Below, one piece after another: positions 1-5,536 of a DNA stretch of 5,773 nucleotides. The stretch spans positions 1 through 5,773 of the forward strand of contig JAPOIC010000138.1 of the NCBI GenBank assembly GCA_029979145.1, in the 5' to 3' direction. Positions within the stretch are counted from its first letter, which is position 1. Every line of letters begins with the position of its first letter. The DNA is from Opitutaceae bacterium (GTDB lineage: Bacteria > Verrucomicrobiota > Verrucomicrobiia > Opitutales > Opitutaceae). The notes under the pieces are model-generated. The model did not search any database, had not been told where the DNA came from, and was given only the letters and a program-made list of their open reading frames with translations. The translations under genes and the position numbers were made by a program.

Positions 1-1
1 C

Positions 2-757
2 GACGCCCTCTGAGCCGATGCCCGCGAAGGGCGAGAAAACAACGTCGCCGGGATTCGACCACATGACCAATGCGCGCTCGATCAAGTCCAGCTGCAACGG
101 GCAAAGGTGTTTTTCGTCCTTGTCGCTACGGGCTACCTTCACGTTCAGGACGTTCGTCTGCTGAATGTCCATCCAGACCGGGGATGCCCACTCCTGCCAC
201 TGGCTCACAGGGAAGTCGGCGGCATCGTGCGCGATAGGCGAGGCGTTCTCCCCCGGCTTCACGAACGTCAGCAGGTAGTCAGGCATCCCGCCGCGTGACT
301 TTGCGCTGTCGTTTCGCAGCTGCTTGTAAAGCAGGCCGACGTGCTTCGTGCGCGTCATTTCGACAACCGGGCATTTCCAGATCGTGCGGCGGCTGTGGAG
401 AATCCATCCTGCTTCCTGATGAATGCGGATGATGTCGCCGGAAAAGTCCTTGATGCCGACCGCGCCATCCTTCCACTTCGTCATGGGAAGGTCGGAGCAA
501 TGCACGGCTGTCAGGCGTCCCGGCTTCGTCAGGCGGAATTTTTCACGCACCAGGTAGGCATAGTGCTCGGCAAACTCGCCGTCGCTGCTGCTATTGCCCA
601 TGTCGGCGGCGCTGTCGCTGTAGACGAACAGGGAGCCGAACGGGGGCGAGTACACGGAAAAGTCGATGCACTCGTCGGGCAGCTGGCTGGCAACGCTTAC
701 GCAGTCGCCGTGGTACGCGGTCCAGCCTTCGCCGGACTTCTGGTTTAGGCAATCCAT
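2..757 (-). CDS. DNA methyltransferase (N4-cytosine/N6-adenine, beta-class order), C-terminus cut off by window start
   Basis: This is an S-adenosylmethionine-dependent amino-methyltransferase of DNA, with 252 residues visible. Motif IV is S37-P-P-F40, near the N-terminus. A motif X-like segment (H217-LCPLQLDLIERAL) and motif I (F241-SPFAGIG-248) come near the end of the visible part. The order IV first, then X and I, is that of beta-class enzymes. SPPF, rather than the commoner DPPY or SPPY, does not decide between adenine and cytosine as target. The ATG at 757 overlaps the helicase stop by 13 bp (745-757), and AAAGGA lies about 11 bases upstream. Related enzymes usually end within a few tens of residues after motif I, so most of the protein is here. 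It probably modifies phage DNA to evade restriction or regulates replication, which is inference. No endonuclease gene is beside it within the window. Confidence 0.9.
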   Translation of the reverse strand, partial: MDCLNQKSGEGWTAYHGDCVSVASQLPDECIDFSVYSPPFGSLFVYSDSAADMGNSSSDGEFAEHYAYLVREKFRLTKPGRLTAVHCSDLPMTKWKDGAVGIKDFSGDIIRIHQEAGWILHSRRTIWKCPVVEMTRTKHVGLLYKQLRNDSAKSRGGMPDYLLTFVKPGENASPIAHDAADFPVSQWQEWASPVWMDIQQTNVLNVKVARSDKDEKHLCPLQLDLIERALVMWSNPGDVVFSPFAGIGSEGV

Positions 758-2121
758 GATGGGATAGATCCTTTGTGAGTCGGGTTGTAGATGACCTTGC
801 GGCCCGTGCTGCGGCCCTGATTGCGCTGCATCGCAGAGCGCATCGCGGCCTTCATGCTGTCGTGATCTGCGGCTTTGCGGTCGATTACGCGGGCGATAGA
901 GTCCTCGCCCTCGGCCACAACGAGATGCACGTTGACGGTGTTTTTCTGGCCGAAGCGCCAGAACCTGCGGACGGCCTGATACCAGGCCTCGTAACTGAAC
1001 GACCGCCCGACGAAAACCGTGTCGTGGCAGTGCTGCCAGTTCAGGCCAAAACCAGCCACGGCGGGCTTCGTGACCATGACGCGAGCATTGCCGAGCGCAA
1101 AGGCATCTAGCGCAGCCTCTTTGGCCTCCGGCTTCATACTGCCGCGAACCTCGACCACATCCGGCGTATCGCCAAGCGCGGACAGGATCGCGTCGGCCTC
1201 ATAGTCCGTATCGCACCAGATGACCACGGGGCCAGTCGTGGCGGTCGCAAGGTCGACGGCAATGGCGGCGCGCTTGCCGATGGTTTCGCGCTTGACCGCG
1301 TGAAGGTTCGTGGCGCTCACGACCTCATCCCCGAACAGACCGCCCGTGACGGTCGGCGCATTCTCCGCAGCGCGGTGACGCACTACGTTAATCGGGGGCA
1401 AGTCGAAGCCGGTATCGTCGCCGCCAAGGTCAGACGGGCGCTGCGCCAGCCGGCACCACGACGCCATCCAATCCCAGAACGCATCGACACCGTGGCGCTT
1501 CAGCCGCCATTTCTGACTGGCTTCCATCGTGTCATTGATGAAGAACCGCGACAGCATTTCGTTGCTGTTCATGACCTCGCAGAACTCGGCATAGGGGCCT
1601 ATTTCCATGTGGTCATTCGGCGCAGGCGTAGCGGTCGCGGCCATCTTGAACCGCAGCCCGTTGAACGACTCGATCAAGGCCCGCGACTGCTTGCCGGTAA
1701 ACGCCTTCAGAATTGAGGCTTCATCCAGCGACACTGCGCCGAACGATTGCGTATCAAGCAAGTGCAGCCGGTCATAGTTGCAGATGTTGATGCCTTCGCC
1801 GGCCTCGGACTGGTCGCGGATCACACGCGCCTGGTATCCGAACCGATGCGCCTCACGCTCAATCTGGCGAGCCACCGCAAGCGGCGTCAGCAGCAGGGCG
1901 CGACCATTCTCCGCATTGCGGGCATGTTCGAGGTAATCCAGCTGCACCAGCGTCTTGCCGAGGCCGGTATCGAGGAACATGCCGCAGCTGCCAACATCCA
2001 GCGCAAAGTCCACGCACTTGCGCTGATAGTCGAACAGGTGGCCCGCTTTCGTCTCAGCGCCAGCAATGCCGCGCTTAGTCGCAATCGGGGTTTTGGCTGC
2101 AAGGAATTGCGCGTATTTCAC
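745..2121 (-). CDS. SF2 helicase / SNF2-like DNA-dependent ATPase of phage type
   Basis: A 458-residue superfamily 2 helicase, complete. Residue positions count from the GTG start: Walker A is D51-TGLGKT-57, motif II is D133-E-A-S136, motif III is T163-ATP-166, and the C-terminal RecA-like domain ends with motif VI around Q382 (QAVRRFWRFGQ, arginines 385, 386 and 389). DExx with TATP and a Q-x-x-RR-x-x-R motif VI fit SNF2-like or DEAD/DEAH phage helicases that translocate on or unwind DNA. The open frame extends upstream to 2322, but that part overlaps a better small gene in another frame. The GTG at 2121 makes a GTGA overlap with that gene and has AGGGGGT about 6-7 bases upstream, so I chose it. 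The last 13 bases overlap the methyltransferase start. A role in phage replication or recombination is inferred from context. Confidence 0.9.
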   Translation of the reverse strand: MKYAQFLAAKTPIATKRGIAGAETKAGHLFDYQRKCVDFALDVGSCGMFLDTGLGKTLVQLDYLEHARNAENGRALLLTPLAVARQIEREAHRFGYQARVIRDQSEAGEGINICNYDRLHLLDTQSFGAVSLDEASILKAFTGKQSRALIESFNGLRFKMAATATPAPNDHMEIGPYAEFCEVMNSNEMLSRFFINDTMEASQKWRLKRHGVDAFWDWMASWCRLAQRPSDLGGDDTGFDLPPINVVRHRAAENAPTVTGGLFGDEVVSATNLHAVKRETIGKRAAIAVDLATATTGPVVIWCDTDYEADAILSALGDTPDVVEVRGSMKPEAKEAALDAFALGNARVMVTKPAVAGFGLNWQHCHDTVFVGRSFSYEAWYQAVRRFWRFGQKNTVNVHLVVAEGEDSIARVIDRKAADHDSMKAAMRSAMQRNQGRSTGRKVIYNPTHKGSIPSWIA

Positions 2122-2288
2122 GCCGCCACCCCCTGCACACACTCCCGGCATGTAAGCCCACCCTTGCGGCTGCACCCCGCAAGCCCCTTCCACTGCTTGC
2201 ACTTGCGGCACTGCATGCCCTGCCGGTAGTAGGACTGCTTGCCGGGGAACAGAACCTCGCGGCGGGGCTTCGTGCGGAGGCGGGTCAC
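2118..2288 (-). CDS. small cysteine-rich, zinc-ribbon-like protein
   Basis: A 56-residue basic protein. It has C27-x2-C30 and C47-x2-C50, with an extra C39 between, embedded in lysine- and arginine-rich sequence (CRKCKQWKG, then CREC). Two CxxC pairs about 16 residues apart fit a treble-clef or zinc-ribbon fold. The frame is bounded by a GTGA overlap with the upstream gene (2285-2288) and another with the helicase (2118-2121), which is strong context for a real gene. The GTG start has only a weak ribosome binding site, so coupling from the upstream gene is likely. An internal ATG at residue 25 would still keep all the cysteines. The function is unknown. Nucleic-acid binding as a helper of the helicase is possible but unproven. 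A long N-terminal extension of the helicase frame could mask this gene in automatic annotation. Confidence 0.72.
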   Translation of the reverse strand: MTRLRTKPRREVLFPGKQSYYRQGMQCRKCKQWKGLAGCSRKGGLTCRECVQGVAA

Positions 2289-2584
2289 TTGTCGCACCAG
2301 TTCGGCGTCTGGCCGTAGTCACCGAGATGCACCTCGCTGTAATCCACGGCCAGCAGGTAGCCGCCGCGAATCAGGAAGGCCGTGAACTTGTCGCACTCGA
2401 AATAGTCGCTGGCCTGCCACGGCTCCTTGGCTTGCGCTTCGGCGAGGTACTCGTCCAGCGCCGCCGCGAAGTCGATGTCACGCAGGGCGACGTGGAAGCC
2501 GTCCACGCAGTAGTCGGAATACGCGCCCCGCGACAGCGCGAGCAGCTTCCCGGCCTTGATGAATGGCGATTGCCTCTTGCTCAT
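2285..2584 (-). CDS. hypothetical phage protein, 99 aa
   Basis: I do not recognise this protein. It begins MSKRQSPFIKAGKLLALSRG, then has an acidic middle (FAAALDEYLAEAQAKEP) and an aromatic, acidic C-terminal half (SDYFECDKFTAFLIRGG, then AVDYSEVHLGDYG), ending NWCDK. There is no signal peptide, membrane segment or catalytic motif that I can identify. The frame is open further upstream, but the ATG at 2584 forms an ATGA overlap with the TraR-like gene and has GGAGG about 8-9 bases before it. The stop overlaps the next gene by GTGA. It lies between two small zinc-type proteins in the same operon. A soluble accessory protein of phage DNA metabolism is the most that can be inferred. Confidence 0.75.
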   Translation of the reverse strand: MSKRQSPFIKAGKLLALSRGAYSDYCVDGFHVALRDIDFAAALDEYLAEAQAKEPWQASDYFECDKFTAFLIRGGYLLAVDYSEVHLGDYGQTPNWCDK

Positions 2585-2763
2585 CCCCGCGCCCTCCGTT
2601 CCGCATCGATCCTGCACTGGCAGCACAGCGAGTCCTTCAACGACGAGTGTTCGCCACAGTCCATGCAATCCCCCTGTGTGAGCGTCAGGTCGTAGGGAGC
2701 GCGGCGGTTCATCGCCTCTTCGCGCTCCATGCGTTCCTGCGCCATGTCTGCTTCGTCGGCCAT
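2581..2763 (-). CDS. compact TraR/DksA-family zinc-finger protein
   Basis: A 60-residue protein that looks like a shortened TraR. It starts MADEADMAQER, closely like the N-terminus of F-plasmid TraR (MSDEADEA), whose acidic tip reaches into the RNA polymerase secondary channel. The C-terminal half has C33-MDCGE with C33/C36 and then C47-CQC with C47/C50, followed by RIDAERRARG, as in the zinc finger and final helix of the family. The gap between the two CxxC pairs is 10 residues, against 17 in TraR, so the finger is compact. The TAATG overlap with the AlpA-like gene (2761-2765) supports the start, and the stop makes an ATGA overlap with the next gene. The likely role, from the family, is to modulate host RNA polymerase at selected promoters. 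Binding by this short form is inference. Confidence 0.8.
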   Translation of the reverse strand: MADEADMAQERMEREEAMNRRAPYDLTLTQGDCMDCGEHSSLKDSLCCQCRIDAERRARG

Positions 2764-2960
2764 TACTGCCGCCCCGAGTCGCGCTTTGCGATGAGTCCTT
2801 CGATCCACGCATCGATTTCGCTTGATACCCACGCGACGCGCCTTTTTCCGATATCGACAGGAGCAGGAAAACGACCTTCTTCTACGTAGGAGAGAAGCGT
2901 GGATCTGCTCAAGCAAACACGCGATATCACTTGCTTCAATGACATGAGCTGCATGGTCAT
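2763..2960 (-). CDS. AlpA-family / MerR-like DNA-binding regulator
   Basis: A 65-residue protein of the AlpA or excisionase-like winged-helix type. The pattern runs from M6-SLKQVISRVCLSRSTLLSY (helix-turn-helix) through E27-EGRFPAPVDIGKRRVAW (the wing, with the usual FP and a basic stretch) to the closing helix S47-EIDAWIEG. AlpA proteins activate or repress phage and cryptic-prophage genes, and related proteins act as excision factors. The ATG at 2960 makes an ATGA overlap with the upstream stop and has GAGG 5 bases before it. It lies in the middle of an early operon rather than beside an integrase, so transcription control is more likely than excision, though the integrase could be outside the window. 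Confidence 0.88.
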   Translation of the reverse strand: MTMQLMSLKQVISRVCLSRSTLLSYVEEGRFPAPVDIGKRRVAWVSSEIDAWIEGLIAKRDSGRQ

Positions 2961-3292
2961 GCGGACCTCAATTCACTGGTGTTGAACATGCTGGCGAGCA
3001 TCGGCTCGCGCTGCTGGATGAGACGCACATACCGGCTGCGGTAGTCGTTGTTCAGCCGGTAGTGGTCGCCGCTCGTCGTCTCGTCGTACTCCCAGCGCAG
3101 GCGTTCAAAGAGGGCGGCGATGCCGACCTTGCGCCGACCAGCGCGATACATGCGCCAGGTCAGCGCGACGAGGTTTCGATAGATGTGCGGGTTCTGCCGG
3201 TCGAAGGCGACGAAACGGTCGTCGATGCTCTGCGCTTCGGCAAAGATCGGGCGCTGGACCGGCGACAGGTCGAGCATGTGAAGCTGCTCCAT
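2957..3292 (-). CDS. conserved-looking phage protein of unknown function, 111 aa
   Basis: A 111-residue soluble protein without a named domain that I can assign. The core (about residues 26-95) reads as mainly helical: RFVAFDRQNPHIYRNLVALT, then RRKVGIAALFERLRWEYD and YRLNNDYRSRYVRLI. From memory, short proteins with the pattern 'F...NPH.Y..L' followed by 'VGI..LFE.LRW' and 'RLNN.YR..Y.RL' recur in phage early regions of several phyla, with no known activity. I cannot verify this here. The ATG at 3292 overlaps the preceding stop as TGATG. A further in-frame start lies 12 bases upstream, but the overlap and the MEQL start are preferred. It sits between two DNA-binding proteins, so a DNA- or replication-related role is a guess from position. 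Confidence 0.82.
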   Translation of the reverse strand: MEQLHMLDLSPVQRPIFAEAQSIDDRFVAFDRQNPHIYRNLVALTWRMYRAGRRKVGIAALFERLRWEYDETTSGDHYRLNNDYRSRYVRLIQQREPMLASMFNTSELRSA

Positions 3293-3507
3293 CACCGCAC
3301 CCACTTGTATGTTTTGAACTGGATCACGCGCTCGATGGTGTGCAACCCGACGCCGTACTGGCGCGCAAGGTCCGCCTGTGTTGGTGCGCTGGGGTCAATC
3401 GCGCCGCGCCTTCCGTGTCGCTGCGGGTAGGCTGCGCGGATTGCCTTGACCTGCTCGCCGGTCAGATCGCGGTCGGGGCGGGTCTGCACGAAGGGTGCGG
3501 ACGTCAC
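3292..3507 (-). CDS. small helix-turn-helix protein, 71 aa
   Basis: A basic 71-residue protein. The C-terminal part (about residues 42-66) reads PTQADLARQYGVGLHTIERV and fits a helix-turn-helix: helix TQADLARQY, turn GVG, recognition helix LHTIERVIQF, then a basic aromatic tail (KTYKWVR). The N-terminal part includes LTGEQVKAIRAAY, another likely helix. The frame stays open far upstream inside recT. The GTG at 3507 makes a GTGA overlap with the recT stop and has GGAGG about 7 bases upstream, so it is the chosen start. It is probably a phage transcription regulator or a DNA-binding accessory of recombination. Which of these cannot be told from the sequence. Confidence 0.78.
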   Translation of the reverse strand: MTSAPFVQTRPDRDLTGEQVKAIRAAYPQRHGRRGAIDPSAPTQADLARQYGVGLHTIERVIQFKTYKWVR

Positions 3508-4229
3508 GCCTCCGCCTCCGTCGCAATCGGGGTGGCGTCCGCGTGATCGACGACCACGGCATCCGGGTCCGTGCCGGCGCTGCGCAGGCTGTCCGTCGTC
3601 ACGGTGAACGTGCCGTCGCTGTCGCGGCCGGCGTCGTACACGTCGTGCAGTTCCTCGGTCGTCTGCAAGCCCATCGCAATCTCTGGGGCGTGGGTGCGGA
3701 CCAGCCAAGCGGCGGCGCGGTACATCAACATCAGCTGCGGAATCGTCTTCCACTTGCTGCCGTTCTTCGCGTCCCAGCCTTCCTTCTTGGCAAGCGCAAT
3801 CGAAATAACGGGGCCGGTGATCTTCTCGCCGGTTTCCTTCTCGATGGCATACGCCTGGCAGGACCAGTCGTCCTTGCCCTCGGTGCCGGACCAGATGTAG
3901 CGGAGCGCGGAGAACCGGCCGCACTGGTTGAACGACGCAATCAGAAACTGCGCCGACCAGCCCGGACGGCCATGCACGACGTACAGGTTCTGCATGACCA
4001 TGAGCGGGTCCGCGCCGATGCGCTGGGCCATGTTCAGAGCGACGACGCAGTTCGGCAGGTTCTGCACGTACTCCTTCGGCACCAGCGTCGAGGCGGCGAG
4101 CAGGCGCGCAGCCCGCTGCACCAGTTCAAACGACTGCGAGTTTGAGAAGCCCATCGAAACCGGAGCAGCCTGCGGCTGTTCGCGCAGGGCGGCAAGGTTC
4201 GTGCGGACGGTGTTCGGTTCAGCGGCCAT
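3504..4229 (-). CDS. recT: RecT-family single-strand DNA annealing recombinase
   Basis: A 241-residue protein with the RecT pattern. Key parts are KEYVQN (from 52), the conserved block from A64 to F106 (including MAQRIGADPLMVMQNLYVVH and GWSAQFLI), GPVISIALAKKEGW (139-152), and WKTIPQLMLMYRAAAWLVR (160-178) followed by PEIAMGLQTTEE. Acid-rich, low-complexity sequence forms the C-terminal tail, which is usual in RecT proteins. Proteins of this family anneal complementary single strands and promote strand exchange without ATP, usually paired with a 5'-3' exonuclease. The neighbour immediately upstream is a RecB/Cas4-like nuclease, which supplies that partner. The ATG at 4229 follows an AGGAG site with 8 bases of spacing. 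An in-frame extension to 4292 would run into the nuclease gene and is rejected. Confidence 0.9.
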   Translation of the reverse strand: MAAEPNTVRTNLAALREQPQAAPVSMGFSNSQSFELVQRAARLLAASTLVPKEYVQNLPNCVVALNMAQRIGADPLMVMQNLYVVHGRPGWSAQFLIASFNQCGRFSALRYIWSGTEGKDDWSCQAYAIEKETGEKITGPVISIALAKKEGWDAKNGSKWKTIPQLMLMYRAAAWLVRTHAPEIAMGLQTTEELHDVYDAGRDSDGTFTVTTDSLRSAGTDPDAVVVDHADATPIATEAEA

Positions 4230-4237
4230 GTTCGTAA

Positions 4238-4243
4238 CTCCTA
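4238..4243 (-). promoter_or_regulatory. ribosome binding site of recT
   Basis: The sequence TAGGAG lies 8 bases before the recT ATG and shares its TAG with the stop codon of the nuclease gene. It is the only junction in the window with a true gap (11 bases) and it has the strongest Shine-Dalgarno match. This suggests that recT is translated independently, and perhaps at a higher rate than its coupled neighbours. Confidence 0.75.
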
Positions 4244-5038
4244 GAGGCGATAGCGGCAGGACTGGTGGATCGGGCAGAACTTCGGCCCGCACAACATCGA
4301 GCGCGGGTTGCCGGGGAATGCCCCGGCGTGAATCATTCGGGCGACCATTTCGAGGACGCCGGGCTGCACCTCGTCGCCGATCAGCACGTCACGTGCGCCG
4401 ACGACGGGGCCAGAGATGGCAGCGCGCTGGCCGCGCTCGGTCTTGCCGGTTTGCAGGCCGATGATTTGCGCTGGTGCGGCGATGGGCAGACCGCTGGCGC
4501 GCTCGGCCAGCAGTTCGTAGACGCCCAGCTGGTAGGCGTGGCCGGAGGTCTTGACCGTGCCGTCAGCACCGACAGCGGTTTTCCCGGTCTTGATGTCGAG
4601 GATTCCGGCCTCGCCATCCGAATTGCGACCGACGCGATCCGTGGTGCCGGTCAGCGCGATGCCAAGGTCCGTGATTTCGAGTCGGTCGCACGTCACCTCA
4701 ACCGCCAGGTATTCCTGCCGGGGCGCAATCTCGGCGCAGTAGCGGCGGTGCAGGGCAATGGCGATGCCCTCGGCTTCCTTCATGGACTCGTCGGCGTCGA
4801 GGCTCACTTCCTCGTCAGGCCTGTGGATCGTGTCCACGGCAGCCGCTGCGGCCTCGTCCACAGTGATGCCAGAGCCGTCGATCACGGACTGGTCATAGAC
4901 GGCCGTGGCGGCGTGGACGGCCTTGCCCAGCAGGGCCGCGCCACCCATCGGAGTGCGCTTGCCCAAGAGGTGCTTGGCCTCCGCACGCGCCGGGCAGTCG
5001 AAGAAGTCGCCAAGGGCAGAGGCGCGGATGGTGATCAC
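4241..5038 (-). CDS. RecB/Cas4-like PD-(D/E)XK exonuclease with probable Fe-S cluster
   Basis: A 265-residue nuclease with the full RecB/Cas4 signature: H42 (GKAVHA), E114 (AVEV), D134 (GTTDRVG), D148-I-K150 (ILDIKTGK) and Q170-x3-Y174 (YQLGVY). C15 near the N-terminus and C250, C255 and C261 at the C-terminus (C-x4-C-x5-C) match the one-plus-three cysteine arrangement that binds a 4Fe-4S cluster in Cas4 and AddB. The GTG at 5038 makes a GTGA overlap with the upstream stop and has AAGAGGGA about 6-7 bases before it. It is followed at once by recT, so it most likely resects double-stranded ends to give single strands for RecT. No cas genes or CRISPR repeats are present, so a role in spacer acquisition is not supported. 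Polarity of digestion and cluster binding are inferred from the family. Confidence 0.88.
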   Translation of the reverse strand: MITIRASALGDFFDCPARAEAKHLLGKRTPMGGAALLGKAVHAATAVYDQSVIDGSGITVDEAAAAAVDTIHRPDEEVSLDADESMKEAEGIAIALHRRYCAEIAPRQEYLAVEVTCDRLEITDLGIALTGTTDRVGRNSDGEAGILDIKTGKTAVGADGTVKTSGHAYQLGVYELLAERASGLPIAAPAQIIGLQTGKTERGQRAAISGPVVGARDVLIGDEVQPGVLEMVARMIHAGAFPGNPRSMLCGPKFCPIHQSCRYRL

Positions 5039-5196
5039 GCGTAATCCCTCTTGCAGGCAGCCGACGGCGGCGGCAGCACCTCGCGGCGATTTCGGCGATA
5101 GCGATTGCGCGGCTTGCGGTCGTGCAGGTAGACCACGACGGCGCAGGTGACGAACGCCGCGCCCCAGACCATCAGATCGGTGACGTAGCAGGACAT
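5035..5196 (-). CDS. small single-pass membrane protein, 53 aa
   Basis: A 53-residue protein. A hydrophobic segment (about residues 7-24, including DLMVWGAAFVTCAVVVYL) follows a six-residue N-terminus. Next comes a strongly basic stretch (HDRKPRNRYRRNRRE) and a short tail ending KRDYA. By the positive-inside rule the C-terminus should face the cytoplasm. The frame is open upstream, but the ATG at 5196 makes a TGATG overlap with the previous stop and has GAGGA about 9 bases upstream. The stop makes a GTGA overlap with the nuclease gene. The function is unknown. Small membrane proteins in phage early operons may affect host physiology or exclusion, but nothing here shows which. Confidence 0.75.
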   Translation of the reverse strand: MSCYVTDLMVWGAAFVTCAVVVYLHDRKPRNRYRRNRREVLPPPSAACKRDYA

Positions 5197-5327
5197 CAGT
5201 GCAAGTCCTCGAAGACGTCGGCCGGCTCGCGGTCGGCGTCTTTGCTGATGCGGCCCAGCGCGGCCCAGATCACGCCCGCGAGGAAGCCGATGGAGACGGC
5301 GGCAAGCAGGAGCAGGGCGGTTTTCAT
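5196..5327 (-). CDS. small single-pass membrane protein, 43 aa
   Basis: A 43-residue protein. It starts MKTALLLLAAVSIGFLAGVI and continues WAALGRISKDADREPADVFE. Residues 3-23 form a hydrophobic helix, and the rest is a short charged, acidic tail. There is no lipobox cysteine and no convincing signal-peptidase site, so an uncleaved N-terminal anchor is most likely. It has an ATGA overlap with the 70-residue gene upstream and a TGATG overlap with the 53-residue membrane gene downstream. Its size and overlaps make it easy to miss. The function is unknown. Pairing with the next membrane protein is suggestive only. Confidence 0.72.
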   Translation of the reverse strand: MKTALLLLAAVSIGFLAGVIWAALGRISKDADREPADVFEDLH

Positions 5328-5536
5328 GCGGCCACCCAACGCTGCGACAGCGACCAGCAGTCCTGCTCAAGGATGCGGACAACGCGGGGGTGCAGGAGGT
5401 CGGCGCGAATCTCGACGCCGCCCTCGAAAACGCAGATCAGCGTCGCGCCGTCCTCATCAACCGAGGCAGCGCACAGCCACATGCGATCAAACGCATGGAC
5501 GCGGTAGATGCCCGGCACGAAGCGGGCGGGCGTCAT
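5324..5536 (-). CDS. hypothetical protein, 70 aa
   Basis: A 70-residue soluble protein that I do not recognise. It begins MTPARFVPGIYRVHAFDRMW, then has short beta-like stretches (LCAASVDEDGATLICVFEGG) and a C-terminal part with VEIRADLLHPRVVRILEQ followed by WSLSQRWVAA. The alternation looks like a small beta-rich or mixed fold. The ATG at 5536 makes an ATGA overlap with the upstream gene and has GGGAGG 4 bases upstream. The stop makes an ATGA overlap with the first membrane protein. The coding call rests on these overlaps and on the operon pattern, not on homology. Confidence 0.72.
   Translation of the reverse strand: MTPARFVPGIYRVHAFDRMWLCAASVDEDGATLICVFEGGVEIRADLLHPRVVRILEQDCWSLSQRWVAA

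Noticed and set aside
279..500. A 73-residue minus-strand frame inside the methyltransferase
   Set aside because: It is a shifted frame of the methyltransferase, whose own frame is open throughout and carries motifs IV, X and I.
2..2121. A complete DISARM or restriction-modification defence system
   Set aside because: Only a helicase and a methyltransferase are visible. No nuclease or other signature component lies within the window, and all neighbours are phage early genes.
1300..2229. Plus-strand open frames of 138 and 160 residues opposite the helicase
   Set aside because: Both are antisense to the conserved helicase motifs and show no domain or operon context.
2122..2322. N-terminal extension of the helicase to an upstream ATG
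   Set aside because: The extra 67 residues are proline- and arginine-rich with no domain, and they overlap a small cysteine-rich gene whose ends match the GTGA junction pattern. The GTG at 2121 also has a good ribosome binding site.
3508..3924. N-terminal extension of the HTH gene deep into recT
   Set aside because: The extension is an arginine-rich shadow of recT. The GTG start at 3507 forms a GTGA overlap and has a good ribosome binding site.
3495..4145. A 216-residue plus-strand open frame across recT
   Set aside because: It is antisense to a clear RecT gene and has an arginine- and valine-rich, low-information translation typical of shadow frames.
4241..5038. CRISPR-associated Cas4
   Set aside because: The cysteines and nuclease motifs resemble Cas4, but there are no repeats or cas1/cas2 genes, and the recT neighbour points to phage recombination.
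4265..5044. A 259-residue open frame on the plus strand across the nuclease gene
   Set aside because: It lies opposite a gene with full RecB/Cas4 catalytic motifs. In GC-rich DNA the opposite strand often stays open by chance. Its translation shows no recognisable domain.
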